DNA of 28,602 nt from Bacteroidetes bacterium QS_8_68_15 (GCA_003023245.1 PXTR01000106.1:1-28602); one strand, 5' to 3'; counted from the first letter of the stretch, positions 8,886 to 17,928 are shown. Notes: generated by a model from the letters alone, not told the origin. A program made the numbers and translations.

Positions 8886-9075
8886 TCGCTCTTCACCCGA
8901 TCTCGCCGCCGCTCTCACCGCCCCGAAACGGCGGTGGTCCCGTCGGGCCTTTCACGTATTTCTAATGCTTCCAGTGATTTCGGAAGAACCAATTTGTGCG
9001 CTGCGGCGGTCACAGAAAACGCCCGCAGGTCGCATTGACTCGGCCTCTTCTTTAGTAGGAAACAAAGGTGCCCGC

Positions 9076-10422
9076 GTGCCCAACGTCCAACCCTCGGACC
9101 GCCGGCGCACCTCCAAAAGCCCTTCGCAAAAAACACTGTTTGGCGCGGACCGGCGCGTGGTGGTGCTGGGCATCGCCCGCATGGCCGACGCGATGGGCAA
9201 CTCGTTTCTGATCATCGTGCTGCCGCTCTACATCGCCAGCGCGGCGGTCGACGCCGAGGCGCTGGGGCTCTCGGAGTCGCTGGCGACGGGGCTGGTGCTG
9301 GCGCTCTTCGGGCTCGTCTCCAGCCCGGCGCAGCCGCTGGCCGGGCGCCTCTCCGACCGTGCGGGCAAGCGCAAGGCCTTCGTGCTGGGCGGCCTCGTCG
9401 TGCTGGCCGCCGCCAACGCGGCGTTCCTGCTGGTCGACAGCTACCTCGGGATGTTCGCGCTTCGCGCCGTGCAGGGCCTGGCCGCCGCCCTGACGATCAC
9501 CGCCGGCATTGCGCTGGTCAACGAGCTGAGCGCGGGGCTGAGCCGCGGGCAGAACATGGGCATTTACAACTCGTTTCGGCTCGCCGGCTTCGGGGCCGGG
9601 CCGCTGGTGGCGGGCGTCATCCTCGAGGCGGGGCCGTACCGCCTTCCGGGCGCGCTGCTGGAGGGCGCGGCGGTGAGCGGCTTTCAGGCCACGTTCGTCG
9701 TGGCGGCGCTGCTGGCGCTGGTCAGCGCCGGGCTGGTCGCCTGGCTCGTGCGCGACCCGGCGGAGACGACGCCCACGACGCGGCGCCTGGCGCTGCGCTT
9801 CCGCGCGCCGGCCGGGGCGAACCGCCTGCTGGACGCGGTCTTCACGCTGGGGCTGGCGACGTTCGTCATGTCGAGCTGCATTTCGATGCTGTCGTCCATC
9901 GAGCCGGCGGTCAACGCCCGCCTCGGGCAGGGCCCCGTGCTCTTCGCCGTGCAGTTTGCCACGTTCATCGGCGCGCTGGCGGCGGCGCAGCCGTTTATCG
10001 GCAAGGTCAGCGACCGCCTCGGGCGCAAGACGTTCATCGTCTGGGGCCTTGTGGCGCTGGCCCCGACGACGCTCGCGCAGGGCCTCGTCGCCGCGCCCGG
10101 GCAGATGATTGCGGCCCGCTTTTGCCAGGGCCTGGCCGGGGCCGCCGTCTTCGCGCCCGCGCTCGCGCTGGCCGGTGACCTGGCCGCAGAGGGGCAGAGC
10201 GGCGCGCAGCTCTCGGTGCTGACGATGGCGTTCGGGCTCGGGATCGCCTCGGGGCAAATCCTCAGCGGGTTCTTCGTGCGCTACGGGTTCGCCGTGCCGT
10301 TCGCGCTGGGGGCCGTGCTGGCCCTCGCGGCCGCCGCGCTGGTACAGACGCAAGTGGTCGAGGCCGCGCCGACGGAGGCACCGGAGGCGGCGGTAACCGA
10401 CGAGCCGGTGGAGGCATGGTGA
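9076..10422 (+). CDS. MFS transporter
   Basis: The product (448 residues from GTG 9076) has about twelve hydrophobic segments in two halves and two copies of the MFS loop 2-3 signature: GRLSDRAGKRK and GKVSDRLGRKT. It is therefore a 12-TM major facilitator of the drug or metabolite efflux type; the substrate is not evident. The C-terminal tail is acidic and rich in Ala, Glu and Thr. The open frame extends upstream to 8875, but the first ~65 residues are not membrane-like, and the start at 9076 is the better fit. The gene is same-strand but separated from the wbqC-like gene by ~200 bases of spacer. Confidence 0.87.
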   Translation: MPNVQPSDRRRTSKSPSQKTLFGADRRVVVLGIARMADAMGNSFLIIVLPLYIASAAVDAEALGLSESLATGLVLALFGLVSSPAQPLAGRLSDRAGKRKAFVLGGLVVLAAANAAFLLVDSYLGMFALRAVQGLAAALTITAGIALVNELSAGLSRGQNMGIYNSFRLAGFGAGPLVAGVILEAGPYRLPGALLEGAAVSGFQATFVVAALLALVSAGLVAWLVRDPAETTPTTRRLALRFRAPAGANRLLDAVFTLGLATFVMSSCISMLSSIEPAVNARLGQGPVLFAVQFATFIGALAAAQPFIGKVSDRLGRKTFIVWGLVALAPTTLAQGLVAAPGQMIAARFCQGLAGAAVFAPALALAGDLAAEGQSGAQLSVLTMAFGLGIASGQILSGFFVRYGFAVPFALGAVLALAAAALVQTQVVEAAPTEAPEAAVTDEPVEAW

Positions 10423-10516
10423 ACGGAAGCCGCGAAAGCAAAGTCGGTGTGAAAGCCGGGCGCACAGTTGGGAAAAAGGAAGCGCCCCCTGTAGATTGCT
10501 GGATCCCTGACGCCGC

Positions 10517-10543
10517 TTGCGACGTTGAGGATGATAGTACAAA
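10517..10543 (+). promoter_or_regulatory. Possible promoter for the tRNA-Phe/tRNA-Asp unit
   Basis: TTGCGA (10517-10522) and TACAAA (10538-10543) are separated by 15 bases and lie about 35 bases upstream of tRNA-Phe. The spacing is shorter than ideal and the assignment is weak. Confidence 0.25.
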
Positions 10544-10576
10544 TCGAAAATGGGTGGCCGAGGCTTCCCGCGAGGC

Positions 10577-10648
10577 GGCTGGGTAGCTCAGGGGTAGAGC
10601 ACCGCCCTGAAAAGGCGGGTGTCGGCCGTTCGAATCGGCCCCCAGCCA
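10577..10648 (+). tRNA. tRNA-Phe (GAA)
   Basis: The acceptor stem is GGCTGGG with CCCAGCC, the D-stem GCTC with GAGC. The anticodon stem is CCGCC with GGCGG and the loop CTGAAAA places anticodon GAA at 10609-10611. The T-arm is GGCCG, TTCGAAT, CGGCC and the discriminator is A. No CCA is encoded. Confidence 0.96.
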
Positions 10649-10669
10649 CGGTCCGGCCTGCGATCGACG

Positions 10670-10685
10670 ATTTGCAATTGCAAAT
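10670..10685. repeat. Perfect 16-bp palindrome between tRNA genes
   Basis: ATTTGCAATTGCAAAT equals its own reverse complement. It lies 21 bases after tRNA-Phe, in an AT-rich patch unlike its surroundings. Confidence 0.8.
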
Positions 10686-10711
10686 GGGGTGCGACCCGAC
10701 GAGCGATCGCT

Positions 10712-10728
10712 ATTTGAGAATCTCAAAT
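10712..10728. repeat. 8-bp inverted repeat between tRNA genes
   Basis: ATTTGAGA and TCTCAAAT flank a single A. It is the second palindrome in the 93-base tRNA spacer and shares the ATTTG...CAAAT ends with the first. Confidence 0.78.
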
Positions 10729-10741
10729 CCACGATGACCAC

Positions 10742-10815
10742 GGTCCGGTAGTTCAGATGGCTAGAACGCTCCCCTGTCACGGGAGAGGCCGCGGGTTCGA
10801 GCCCCGTCCGGACCG
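10742..10815 (+). tRNA. tRNA-Asp (GTC)
   Basis: The acceptor stem is GGTCCGG with CCGGACC, the D-stem GTTC with GAAC. The anticodon stem is CTCCC with GGGAG and the loop CTGTCAC places anticodon GTC at 10776-10778. The T-arm has TTCGAGC and the discriminator is G. No CCA is encoded. Confidence 0.96.
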
Positions 10816-10828
10816 CCTTTCGACCGCT

Positions 10829-10870
10829 AAAAAACCTCTGGCCTGCAACGGGTTAGAGGTTTTTTTATTT
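10829..10870 (+). terminator. Strong Rho-independent terminator after tRNA-Asp
   Basis: AAAAAACCTCT (10829-10839) pairs with AGAGGTTTTTT (10855-10865) around a 15-base loop, followed by further T-rich sequence. The A-run on the 5' side means it may also work on the minus strand. Confidence 0.92.
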
Positions 10871-11034
10871 TGAGAAGATACGCGATAGGGGAAACATTTT
10901 TGATGCATTCCGCTCTTTTCTGAGAGGTCCGCTCAGCGCACCGGTGAGATAAGCACGAGGCGGCGAGGACCGAACGCCTGCGGTAGCTCGTTTGAGAGCG
11001 CGCATCCATCCGCTCAACTTTTCCGCTTCACCCC

Positions 11035-11460
11035 ATGGACAAGCAGACCCTCATCGACAAGCTCAACGAAGACCTGGCGCACGAATATCAGGCTGTGCTG
11101 ATGTACAACACCTATGCGGCGATGATCAGCGGCATCCACCGGCCGATTCTGCGCGACTTCTTTCAGGACGAAGTGCCTGACGAGTTGGAGCACGCCCAGT
11201 TTCTGGCGAATAAGATTACGTCCCTCGGCGGCACGCCCACCACGAAGCCCGCCGGCTTCGAACTGTCCGAAGAGCCGCGCGCGATGCTCGAACAGATCGT
11301 CCAGGCCGAGAGCGATGCCATCGCGCGCTACGGCGAGCGTCTCGATCAGGTTGAAGACTTCGGCGACCGGGGGCTCGCGGCCGAACTCGACGACATCATC
11401 CGCGACGAAACGACGCACAAGGAGGAAACCGAAAAGCTCCTGCGTGATATTGCGGAGTAG
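11035..11460 (+). CDS. Small ferritin-like (bacterioferritin/rubrerythrin-type) di-iron protein
   Basis: The 141-residue product is all-helical with the ferritin-like four-helix pattern. Candidate di-iron ligands appear as DLAHEYQAVLMY (Glu in helix 1), DELEHAQFL (ExxH, helix 2), ESDAIARYG (helix 3) and DETTHKEE (ExxH, helix 4). Such proteins bind iron or handle peroxide and oxygen stress in the cytoplasm. It is shorter than ferritin or bacterioferritin (~160-170 residues), and no haem-ligand Met or rubredoxin domain is seen. The gene stands alone after a strong terminator and needs its own promoter in 10871-11034, which I cannot identify. Confidence 0.82.
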   Translation: MDKQTLIDKLNEDLAHEYQAVLMYNTYAAMISGIHRPILRDFFQDEVPDELEHAQFLANKITSLGGTPTTKPAGFELSEEPRAMLEQIVQAESDAIARYGERLDQVEDFGDRGLAAELDDIIRDETTHKEETEKLLRDIAE

Positions 11461-11483
11461 CGTTCAACCTCATCTCCCCGAGT

Positions 11484-12662
11484 TCACGCTTCGTCCAAGA
11501 GCCGGCCGGCGAACGCATCGTCGGGGTGGCGGTCGGCCCAGCGGCGCAGGAGCATGCGGCTGCCGCCGGCACGCACGCCGCCGATGACGCGCGGGAAGAC
11601 TCCGTGTTCGGGGGGCGTGACGCGCTCGGCGCCGCCGTTGGGCTCGGCGCGCAAAGCGTAGACGACCGTGTCGACGCCCGCCTCCATCGCCGCGCCCAGG
11701 CACATTGTGCACGGCTCGACGGTGGACACCAGCACCGCGCCCTCCTCATCGAATGGGGCCCCGTTGCTGGAGGCGGCGTCGGCGAGGGCCATCATCTCGG
11801 CGTGCGACACGCGGCTGCCGGTGGCGCGGGCGCGGTTGTGGCCGCGTCCGGCGATGCGCCCGGCGCCGCCGGTCACGACGCTGCCGATGGGCAACTCGCT
11901 TTCGGAGAGGCCCGCCCACGCTTCGTCGAGCGCTTCCTGCATGAGGTCCTTCAGGTGCGCCTCGGTGAGGGGCTTCTGGCCGGGCGCGGCCCGGTGAGCG
12001 GCGTCGTCGAACGCCGACCGCAGGGCGACGGGATCTTCGTAGGTCGCGCGCATACCGGCGCGGTGGAGCGCCTCGGGCGGGTGCGCGCCGGTGCGAACGC
12101 CCAGGCCCACGACGCCGGCGCGGCGGGCGGCGAGCGCGTCGTAGGGCGTGTCGCCGACCATCGCGCATTGCCCGGGCGCGGCGTTCAGCTTGTCGACGGC
12201 CGCCTGCACCGGGTCGGGCGCGGGCTTGCTCTTCTCGGCGTCGTCGCCGGTGACGACGGCGTCGACGAGGTCGGTCACGTCCGCGCCGGCGCGGTCGAGG
12301 ACGCGCTCGAGGTCGTCGGCGTTCGAGGCGGTCACCAGCGCCGTTTCGAGCCCGCGCTCGCGCGCTGTTTCGATCAACGCCTCGGCCTGCGGAAAGACGC
12401 GCACCTCCTCCTCCTCTTCGACGATCTTGCGGTACGCTTCGCTGTGGGCGTCGCGCAGCTCGGGGCCGTGGCGCTCCTCGGCCTGCTCGCCGACGAGCAT
12501 AGGCACGACGCGGTCGCTGCCTTTGCCGATTTCCAGCAGGATGCGCCCGGCAGGCACGCGGTAGCCGAGGTGGTCGAGCGCGCGCTGCCAGGCGCGGGCG
12601 TGCTGGTCGTTGGTGTCCAGCAGCGTACCGTCGAGGTCGAACAGGAGGGCGCTTAGCGGCAT
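11484..12662 (-). CDS. HAD-superfamily hydrolase fused to a cytidine/adenosine deaminase-like domain
   Basis: Residues 1 to about 225 form a HAD-IA phosphatase: FDLDGTLLDT (Asp9, Asp11), VTASN, KSKPAPDP and GDTPYDALAARRAG. Residues from about 245 to 392 form a zinc deaminase domain of the CDA/TadA type, with HAE (His287, Glu289) and PCTMC (Cys318, Cys321). One enzyme could therefore both dephosphorylate and deaminate a nucleotide-like substrate, though the substrate is unknown. Both active sites look complete, which argues against a degenerate fusion. The ATG at 12662 starts directly at the HAD strand; the open frame upstream is spacer. It converges on the ferritin-like gene with 23 bases between stops. 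Its total length, 392 residues, is close to the sum of two free-standing family members. Confidence 0.87.
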   Translation of the reverse strand: MPLSALLFDLDGTLLDTNDQHARAWQRALDHLGYRVPAGRILLEIGKGSDRVVPMLVGEQAEERHGPELRDAHSEAYRKIVEEEEEVRVFPQAEALIETARERGLETALVTASNADDLERVLDRAGADVTDLVDAVVTGDDAEKSKPAPDPVQAAVDKLNAAPGQCAMVGDTPYDALAARRAGVVGLGVRTGAHPPEALHRAGMRATYEDPVALRSAFDDAAHRAAPGQKPLTEAHLKDLMQEALDEAWAGLSESELPIGSVVTGGAGRIAGRGHNRARATGSRVSHAEMMALADAASSNGAPFDEEGAVLVSTVEPCTMCLGAAMEAGVDTVVYALRAEPNGGAERVTPPEHGVFPRVIGGVRAGGSRMLLRRWADRHPDDAFAGRLLDEA

Positions 12663-12922
12663 GGCCGGAGCGTGGGGGAGCGGGAGCGTGGGGGCGTGGG
12701 AGATCCGCGACAAGAAGCTAAATAACAGACGGGCGGGGACGTGTTGCGTTTCCTCCGGGCGCGAGCATTCGAATGGCGGCTTTTTCACGCGCCGACCCAG
12801 AGGCGCGCGCTCACATGTCCCAAACACCCTTCCTGCGAAGTGCGTAGCAGACGTTTGGAGACAAACACACGCGACCCGAAGCCGGCAGTCACGACACGCT
12901 ACGCTCTCTTCTCAAACCGAGT

Positions 12923-15900
12923 ATGCCTTCCGTACAGGACACGACGGCCCGCGACGACACCGCCCTCGACGTGGGCCGCCCCTACGACCTCGTCAGCGAC
13001 TTCGAGCCGATGGGCGACCAGCCGCAGGCCATCGACGAGCTGACCGCCGGCCTCAAACGCGGCGACGCCTTCCAGACGCTGCTGGGGGCGACCGGGACGG
13101 GCAAAAGCCTCGCCTACGACGATCCTGTGTACGTCGCCGAGGGAGAAGGAGCCCCCGCCGATCGCTCGACTGAGAAGATCGGCGCGTTCGTCGAGCGGTG
13201 CATCGAGCAGGGCGAGAGCGTCCGTTTTCCCAGCGGGACCGAGGAAGTGCGGCTGCCGGAGGAGGACGCCTGCCGCACGCTGGCGCTCGACCCCGACACC
13301 GGAAATGTCGAAGAACGTCCCGTCCGCGCCGTGATGCGCCACGAAGCGCCCGACACGATGTACCGCGTGCGCACCGGCTGCGGGCGCTCGGCTACCATGA
13401 CGGGCGACCACAACCTCTGGGTGCTCCGCGACGGTCGGCTTCAACTTATCGAGACCGCCGACGCGCGCGAGACGGACTTCGTGCCCGTGCCCGACGAGAT
13501 TCCATCGCCTTCGGTTTCGCAGGAAACCGTGGATGTGCTCGGTGCGCTTTCGGAGAGCACGGAGTTGCACGTGAAGGCCGCGCCGACGCTTTCTGCGTTC
13601 GTCGAACGCGAAGGAGCCGCGGCCCTCGCCGGTCCGTTGCGCGAAGCGGGCGTGCGGCAGCCGTGTGCCAAGATGTCCGCGCTGCGCCCGCAGAACGCCG
13701 GTGACGGGGGCCTCACGCCCGCAGCGTTCGACCACGTGATGGAAGCGACCGATAGCCTGGGTGGACAGGGGACCCCTGCGCAAATCGAGATCGGGGGCAA
13801 ACGGCGCGTGCACCGACTGCCGGCTGAGCTGGAACTGACGCCGCACGCGCTTCGCCTTTTTGGCTTCTACGTGGCCGAGGGGCATGCGGCAGACCGTTAC
13901 GTTTTGCTGGCCAGCAGCGACGAGGGCGTGCGCGCCGCCATCGAAGCCGCGCTCCGAGACGTCGACGTGCCTTTCTTCGAGCGCCCGTCGTCGGACTATC
14001 AGGTCGGCTCGAAGGCGCTGACCGAACTCCTGCGCGAGACGTGCGGAAGCACTTCGCGTGAAAAGCGCCTGCCGTCGTTCTGGCCGTCCCTCTCCGACGA
14101 GGCGCTCGGTACGTTGCTGCGCGCCTACTTCGACGGCGACGGCACCGTAGCGCGCGCCAACGCGGTGACCGCGACGACCGCCAGCCCCGAACTGGCGTCC
14201 GATCTTACGTACGCGCTCCTGCGCCTCGGCATCGGGGCGCGCATTCGCCCTACGGAAAAGCAGGCCACCAACTCCGACCACGCCGGCGGCACGTACCACA
14301 TGGTCACGGTCTCCGGCCAGGCCGACCTGCAACGCTTCGCCGAAGCGGTCGGCTTCTCGATTTCGCGCAAACACGACGTATTGCAGGCGCACCTGGGCGG
14401 CACGGAAAACACGAATGGGGATGTGGTGCCCATCGACGGGTCGCAGCTTCGCCGCCTGCGTCGCCGGACGGGCCTGTCGGCCTCTGCGCTGGGGGCGCGT
14501 TGCAGCCGCTCGCGCTCAGCCGTGCAATACTACGAAACGGGGAAGCGCCGCCCGCCGCGTGCGGTGCTGCGCCGGATGCTTGCGGTCCTTCGTGAGGAAG
14601 CTGAGGCGGATGGCGCGACGCCCGATGAACCATGGCGCCGCGACTGGAATGCGCTCCAACGCCTCACGAGTGTGCGGTGGACGCCCGTCGCCTCCGTCGA
14701 AGACGTCGAATACGACCGCGACTACGTCTACGACCTCAGCGTGCCCGGGCCGGAAACCTTTCTCGCCGGGCAGGGCGGCTTTTTCGTGCATAACACGTTC
14801 ACCATTTCCAACGTCATCGAAAATGCGCAGCGGCCCGTGCTGGTGATGAGTCACAACAAAACCCTCGCCGCGCAGCTCTATAGCGAGCTGAAGCAGTTCT
14901 TCCCCAATAACGCGGTGGAGTACTTCATCAGCTACTACGACTACTACCAGCCGGAGAGTTACATCGTCCCGTCCGACAAGTACATCGAGAAAGACGTGGC
15001 GATCAACGACCGCATCGAGCGGCTGCGCCTGCGCGCGACCTCGGCGCTGGTCTCCGGGCGCTCCGATGTGATCGTCGTCGCCAGCGTTTCGTGCATCTAC
15101 GGCCTCGGCTCGCCGGAGGAGTTTCGCAAAGAGATCGCGCAGTTTCAGCCAGGGATGCAGATCGAGCGGCGCGACCTCTTGCGCAAACTGATCGACATTT
15201 TCTATGAGCGCAACGACATCGAATTCGAGCCGGGCACCTTCCGCGTGCGTGGGGATCAGGTGGACATTTTTCCCGCCTACCTCCAAGACCAGGCCTTCCG
15301 CATCGAGCTGTGGGGCGACGAAATCGACGCGATTCACAAGCTCGACCCCGAAACTGGGCAGACGAGCCCGCTGGGGCGGGAGGTGTTCACCCTCTTCCCG
15401 GCCAAAATCTTTGTCACCCCCGAAGACCGGCTCAAAGCTGCGATGGAGAACATCCGCGAGGAGCTGAAGTGGCGCCTGGCGGTCCTTCGGGAGGAGGGCA
15501 AGATGGTGGAGGCGCAGCGCCTGGAGCAGCGCACGATGTTCGATCTGGAGATGATGCAGGAGGTCGGCTACTGCTCCGGCATCGAGAACTACTCTCGCCA
15601 CATGAGCGGCCGCGAGCCGGGGGAGCGCCCGTACTGCCTGCTGGATTACTTCCCCGACGACTTCCTGCTGGTCATGGACGAAAGCCACGTCACCGTGCCG
15701 CAGGTGCGCGCGATGTACAACGGCGACCGCGCGCGCAAGCTCAAGCTCGTGGAGCACGGCTTCCGGCTGCCCTCCGCGCTGGATAACAGACCGCTCACGT
15801 TCGAGGAGTTCGAAGCGTTGACGGACCAGACGGTGTTCATGAGCGCCACGCCGGGCGACTACGAGTTGGAGAAATCGGGTGGCGTCTTCGTCGAACAGGT

Positions 15901-16711
15901 CGTCCGCCCCACCGGCGTGCCGGATCCGCAGGTCGACGTGCGCCCGACCGAAAACCAGATCGACGACCTGCTCGAAGAGATCCAGCAGCGCGCCGAGCGG
16001 AACGAGCGCGTCCTCGTCACGACGCTCACGAAGCGCATGAGTGAGGACCTGACCGACTACCTCGAAGACTACGGCGTACGGGTGCGCTGGCTGCACTCGG
16101 AGATCGACGCGCTCGAACGGGTAGGCATCCTGCGCGGCCTGCGCATGGGCGAGTTCGACGTGCTGGTGGGCGTGAACCTACTGCGCGAAGGGCTTGACCT
16201 GCCGGAGGTGAGCCTCGTGGCGATCCTCGACGCCGACACCGAAGGCTTCCTCCGTAGCGAGCGCTCGCTGATCCAGACGGCCGGCCGCGCGGCGCGCAAC
16301 GCCAATGGGCGCGTGATCTTGTATGCCGACGAAGTCACCGGTGCGATGGAGCGCATGATGAACGAGACCGAGCGCCGCCGCGAACGCCAGCTTGCCTACA
16401 ACGAGGAGCACGACATCACGCCCGAGACGGTCACCAAGTCCGACGACCAGATCGAACAGGGCACCTCCATCGCAGACGAGCGCAAGGAGGACGACCGCGA
16501 GGCCGCTCGCTCGCGCCACTACGGCGACCAGGAGCAGCTCACCGCCAAGGTGGCCGACCCGGTCGTCGACTACCTCTCCGACGACCAGAAGCGCGACCTC
16601 CTGGAGCAGATGCGCGAGGAGATGCTCGAAGCCGCCGACAACCTCGAGTTCGAGCGCGCCGCCGAGCTGCGCGACTCGATGGAGGACCTGGAAAGCCAGT
16701 TGGAAAGTTAA
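12923..16711 (+). CDS. uvrB: UvrB excision nuclease subunit, interrupted by an intein
   Basis: UvrB is the damage-verification helicase-like subunit of the UvrABC nucleotide excision repair nuclease. The open frame has 1262 codons, against ~670-700 for the family; removing residues 62-624 leaves 699. The N-extein ends in the Walker A motif GATGTGK and the C-extein resumes TFTISNVIE, restoring GKT-F-T-I. The C-extein carries the DNA-clamping beta-hairpin [21 protein letters not shown], the DEXX-type box VMDESH, the helicase C-terminal motifs with QTAGRAARN, and a C-terminal UVR domain ([11 protein letters not shown]) for UvrA/UvrC contact. Because the intein interrupts the ATP-binding loop, the precursor should be inactive until splicing. 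The last codons and the TAA stop lie in a period-7 tract. No LexA-type operator was recognised in the ~260-base upstream spacer. Confidence 0.97.
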   Translation: MPSVQDTTARDDTALDVGRPYDLVSDFEPMGDQPQAIDELTAGLKRGDAFQTLLGATGTGKSLAYDDPVYVAEGEGAPADRSTEKIGAFVERCIEQGESVRFPSGTEEVRLPEEDACRTLALDPDTGNVEERPVRAVMRHEAPDTMYRVRTGCGRSATMTGDHNLWVLRDGRLQLIETADARETDFVPVPDEIPSPSVSQETVDVLGALSESTELHVKAAPTLSAFVEREGAAALAGPLREAGVRQPCAKMSALRPQNAGDGGLTPAAFDHVMEATDSLGGQGTPAQIEIGGKRRVHRLPAELELTPHALRLFGFYVAEGHAADRYVLLASSDEGVRAAIEAALRDVDVPFFERPSSDYQVGSKALTELLRETCGSTSREKRLPSFWPSLSDEALGTLLRAYFDGDGTVARANAVTATTASPELASDLTYALLRLGIGARIRPTEKQATNSDHAGGTYHMVTVSGQADLQRFAEAVGFSISRKHDVLQAHLGGTENTNGDVVPIDGSQLRRLRRRTGLSASALGARCSRSRSAVQYYETGKRRPPRAVLRRMLAVLREEAEADGATPDEPWRRDWNALQRLTSVRWTPVASVEDVEYDRDYVYDLSVPGPETFLAGQGGFFVHNTFTISNVIENAQRPVLVMSHNKTLAAQLYSELKQFFPNNAVEYFISYYDYYQPESYIVPSDKYIEKDVAINDRIERLRLRATSALVSGRSDVIVVASVSCIYGLGSPEEFRKEIAQFQPGMQIERRDLLRKLIDIFYERNDIEFEPGTFRVRGDQVDIFPAYLQDQAFRIELWGDEIDAIHKLDPETGQTSPLGREVFTLFPAKIFVTPEDRLKAAMENIREELKWRLAVLREEGKMVEAQRLEQRTMFDLEMMQEVGYCSGIENYSRHMSGREPGERPYCLLDYFPDDFLLVMDESHVTVPQVRAMYNGDRARKLKLVEHGFRLPSALDNRPLTFEEFEALTDQTVFMSATPGDYELEKSGGVFVEQVVRPTGVPDPQVDVRPTENQIDDLLEEIQQRAERNERVLVTTLTKRMSEDLTDYLEDYGVRVRWLHSEIDALERVGILRGLRMGEFDVLVGVNLLREGLDLPEVSLVAILDADTEGFLRSERSLIQTAGRAARNANGRVILYADEVTGAMERMMNETERRRERQLAYNEEHDITPETVTKSDDQIEQGTSIADERKEDDREAARSRHYGDQEQLTAKVADPVVDYLSDDQKRDLLEQMREEMLEAADNLEFERAAELRDSMEDLESQLES
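13106..14794 (+). mobile_element. Intein in UvrB Walker A loop, with LAGLIDADG homing endonuclease and HTH insert
   Basis: The element spans 563 codons. It begins with Ser (codon 13106-13108; [15 protein letters not shown] is the block A splicing strand) and ends with His-Asn (14789-14794); Thr is the +1 residue. Block B is TMTGDHN (Thr160, His163 of the precursor). Two endonuclease dodecapeptides follow: [11 protein letters not shown] near residues 310-320 and [10 protein letters not shown] near 398-407, with acidic residues Glu and Asp. The fold motif EKRLPSF lies between them. Residues ~504-558 resemble a Cro/CI-type HTH. Block F is [13 protein letters not shown] and block G is FFVHN. All expected splicing residues are present, so it looks active. 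The Ser1/Thr+1 combination is less common than Cys1. Confidence 0.95.
14432..14600 (+). other. XRE-like helix-turn-helix segment inside the intein
   Basis: In the intein, [20 protein letters not shown] followed by a segment with [23 protein letters not shown] has the five-helix rhythm of Cro/CI HTH domains: LRRxRxxxGLSxxxLA, then VxxYExGxRxP. It falls between the endonuclease core and the C-terminal splicing block. It may widen DNA recognition by the homing endonuclease or act as a regulator. Both are inference. Confidence 0.75.
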
Positions 16712-16732
16712 AGGGCGGAAGTTAACGGTTTT
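16691..16732. repeat. Period-7 tract overlapping the uvrB stop
   Basis: Units GAAAGCC, AGTTGGA, AAGTTAA, AGGGCGG, AAGTTAA, CGGTTTT. The third unit supplies the TAA stop (16709-16711). Confidence 0.7.
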
Positions 16733-16772
16733 TCAGGATGCGCCGTTTTCGTTTTTGAGTCCGCGCTTTGCT

Positions 16773-17156
16773 ATGCCGACCGTTTCCCGTGAGCACTCGT
16801 CCGACGCTGCCGCGTCGCCGCGGCGACGGTCGCGGGCGCGTGAGGAGATTCAGCCGCTGTTGGAGGAGCTCAAGGCCGCGCTCGGCGACCTCTATGGCGA
16901 GCGATTGGCGCGGGTGGTGCTCTACGGCTCCTTCGCCCGCGGAGAGGCGACCGACGCCTCCGACATCGACGTGCTCGTGGTGCTGCGCGGAGAGGTAGAC
17001 GAACGGACTGAGATCAAGCGCACCTCCGAGATGCTCTATGCATTGCAGACCAAGCATCGCGAGTTGATTGCGCTACTGCCTATTTCTTGGGGAGAATACC
17101 ACGCCCGAGCGCATCCGCTCATGGTGAACGTGCGCCGCGAGGGACAACTTGTGTGA
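16773..17156 (+). CDS. Minimal nucleotidyltransferase (MNT), copy 1
   Basis: The 127-residue product is a DNA polymerase beta-type minimal nucleotidyltransferase. The signature GSFARG (residues 52-57) is followed by DASDIDVLVV, whose Asp64-x-Asp66 forms the metal site. In MntA/HepT (type VII) toxin-antitoxin systems the MNT partner AMPylates the HEPN toxin. Whether this subgroup acts that way is not established from sequence. The ATG at 16773 is used; the long open frame upstream overlaps uvrB and is a shadow. The gene overlaps the next HEPN gene by 4 bases (GTGA, 17153-17156). The catalytic block is nearly identical to copy 2, in protein and in DNA. Confidence 0.9.
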   Translation: MPTVSREHSSDAAASPRRRSRAREEIQPLLEELKAALGDLYGERLARVVLYGSFARGEATDASDIDVLVVLRGEVDERTEIKRTSEMLYALQTKHRELIALLPISWGEYHARAHPLMVNVRREGQLV

Positions 17157-17560
17157 ATACCAGCCATGTGAACTGCTCGCATGAACACACCAAGGTTGAG
17201 GAGCTTCTGGAAACGGCCCGCCGCACGCTCGCCGAGGCGCGCCACCTCGAAGACGGCGGCTTCTACGAAGGGTGCGTCTCACGCGCCTACTACGCCATGT
17301 TTCACGCCGCCGAAGCGGCCTTGCTCTCCAAAGGCGTCCCCCCGAAAACGCACAAGGGCGTGCACCTGAAATTCGGCGAGCACCTCGTGCAGACCGGCGC
17401 GGTGCCTCCGGCGATGGGCCGCAACCTGACGGACGCTTTTCGCGCGCGCCAGTCTGCCGATTACAAAGGAACTCGCCAGACCGCGCAAGACGCCGCGGAC
17501 GCCCTCCGTGAAGCAACGGAACTGCTGGAAACGGTTGGCACCTATTTGCGAAGCACGTGA
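17153..17560 (+). CDS. HEPN-domain protein, copy 1
   Basis: The 135-residue helical product belongs to the HEPN family that pairs with MNT proteins. SRAYYAMFHAAEAALL places Arg44 and His51 in an R-x6-H arrangement resembling the HEPN RNase motif (R-x4-6-H). The rest (KTHKGVHLKFGEHLVQTG, then FRARQSADYKG) is typical of PF05168-like proteins. The GTG start overlaps the MNT stop as GTGA, and the stop overlaps the next MNT start in the same way, so translation is probably coupled through all four genes. A 17-residue N-terminal stretch before the first helix is His- and Cys-rich. Confidence 0.88.
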   Translation: MNTSHVNCSHEHTKVEELLETARRTLAEARHLEDGGFYEGCVSRAYYAMFHAAEAALLSKGVPPKTHKGVHLKFGEHLVQTGAVPPAMGRNLTDAFRARQSADYKGTRQTAQDAADALREATELLETVGTYLRST

Positions 17561-17928
17561 CCTCTCCGATGGAGTCCCCGTCCGAAACCGTTGAAGCCGC
17601 CTTTCGCCCCCGCGCGGACATCGCCCCGCTGCTTCGCGAGCTGAAAGGCGCGCTCGACGAACTGTACGGCGAGCGCCTGGCGCGGCTGGTGCTCTACGGC
17701 TCCTTCGCCCGCGGGGAAGCGACCGACGCCTCCGACATCGATGTGCTCGTGGTGCTGCGCGGGGAGGTGGACGAATGGGCCGAGATCAAGCGCATGTCGC
17801 ACGTCACTCAGCCGATCGCGCTCGACTATGAAGAGCTAATTGCGGACCTACCTCTTTCGCTAAACGAATACGAAACGCGGCAAAGCCCGCTTCTCATCAA
17901 CGTTCGCAACGAAGGAATCGTACTATGA
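17557..17928 (+). CDS. Minimal nucleotidyltransferase (MNT), copy 2
   Basis: The 123-residue product has the same GSFARGEATDASDIDVLVV block as copy 1 (Asp60-x-Asp62), followed by LRGEVDEWAEIKRMSHV. The DNA over the catalytic block differs from copy 1 at only a few, mostly third, codon positions, suggesting recent duplication or gene conversion. The GTG at 17557 overlaps the HEPN stop by 4 bases; an ATG four codons in (17569) is the alternative. The stop overlaps the second HEPN start as ATGA. Confidence 0.9.
   Translation: MTSPMESPSETVEAAFRPRADIAPLLRELKGALDELYGERLARLVLYGSFARGEATDASDIDVLVVLRGEVDEWAEIKRMSHVTQPIALDYEELIADLPLSLNEYETRQSPLLINVRNEGIVL

Noticed and set aside
12663..12702. G-rich repeat upstream of the HAD-deaminase gene as another period-7 tract
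   Set aside because: The clearest repeat there (GAGCGTGGGGG) has a 16-base spacing and the 7-base phase is not kept.
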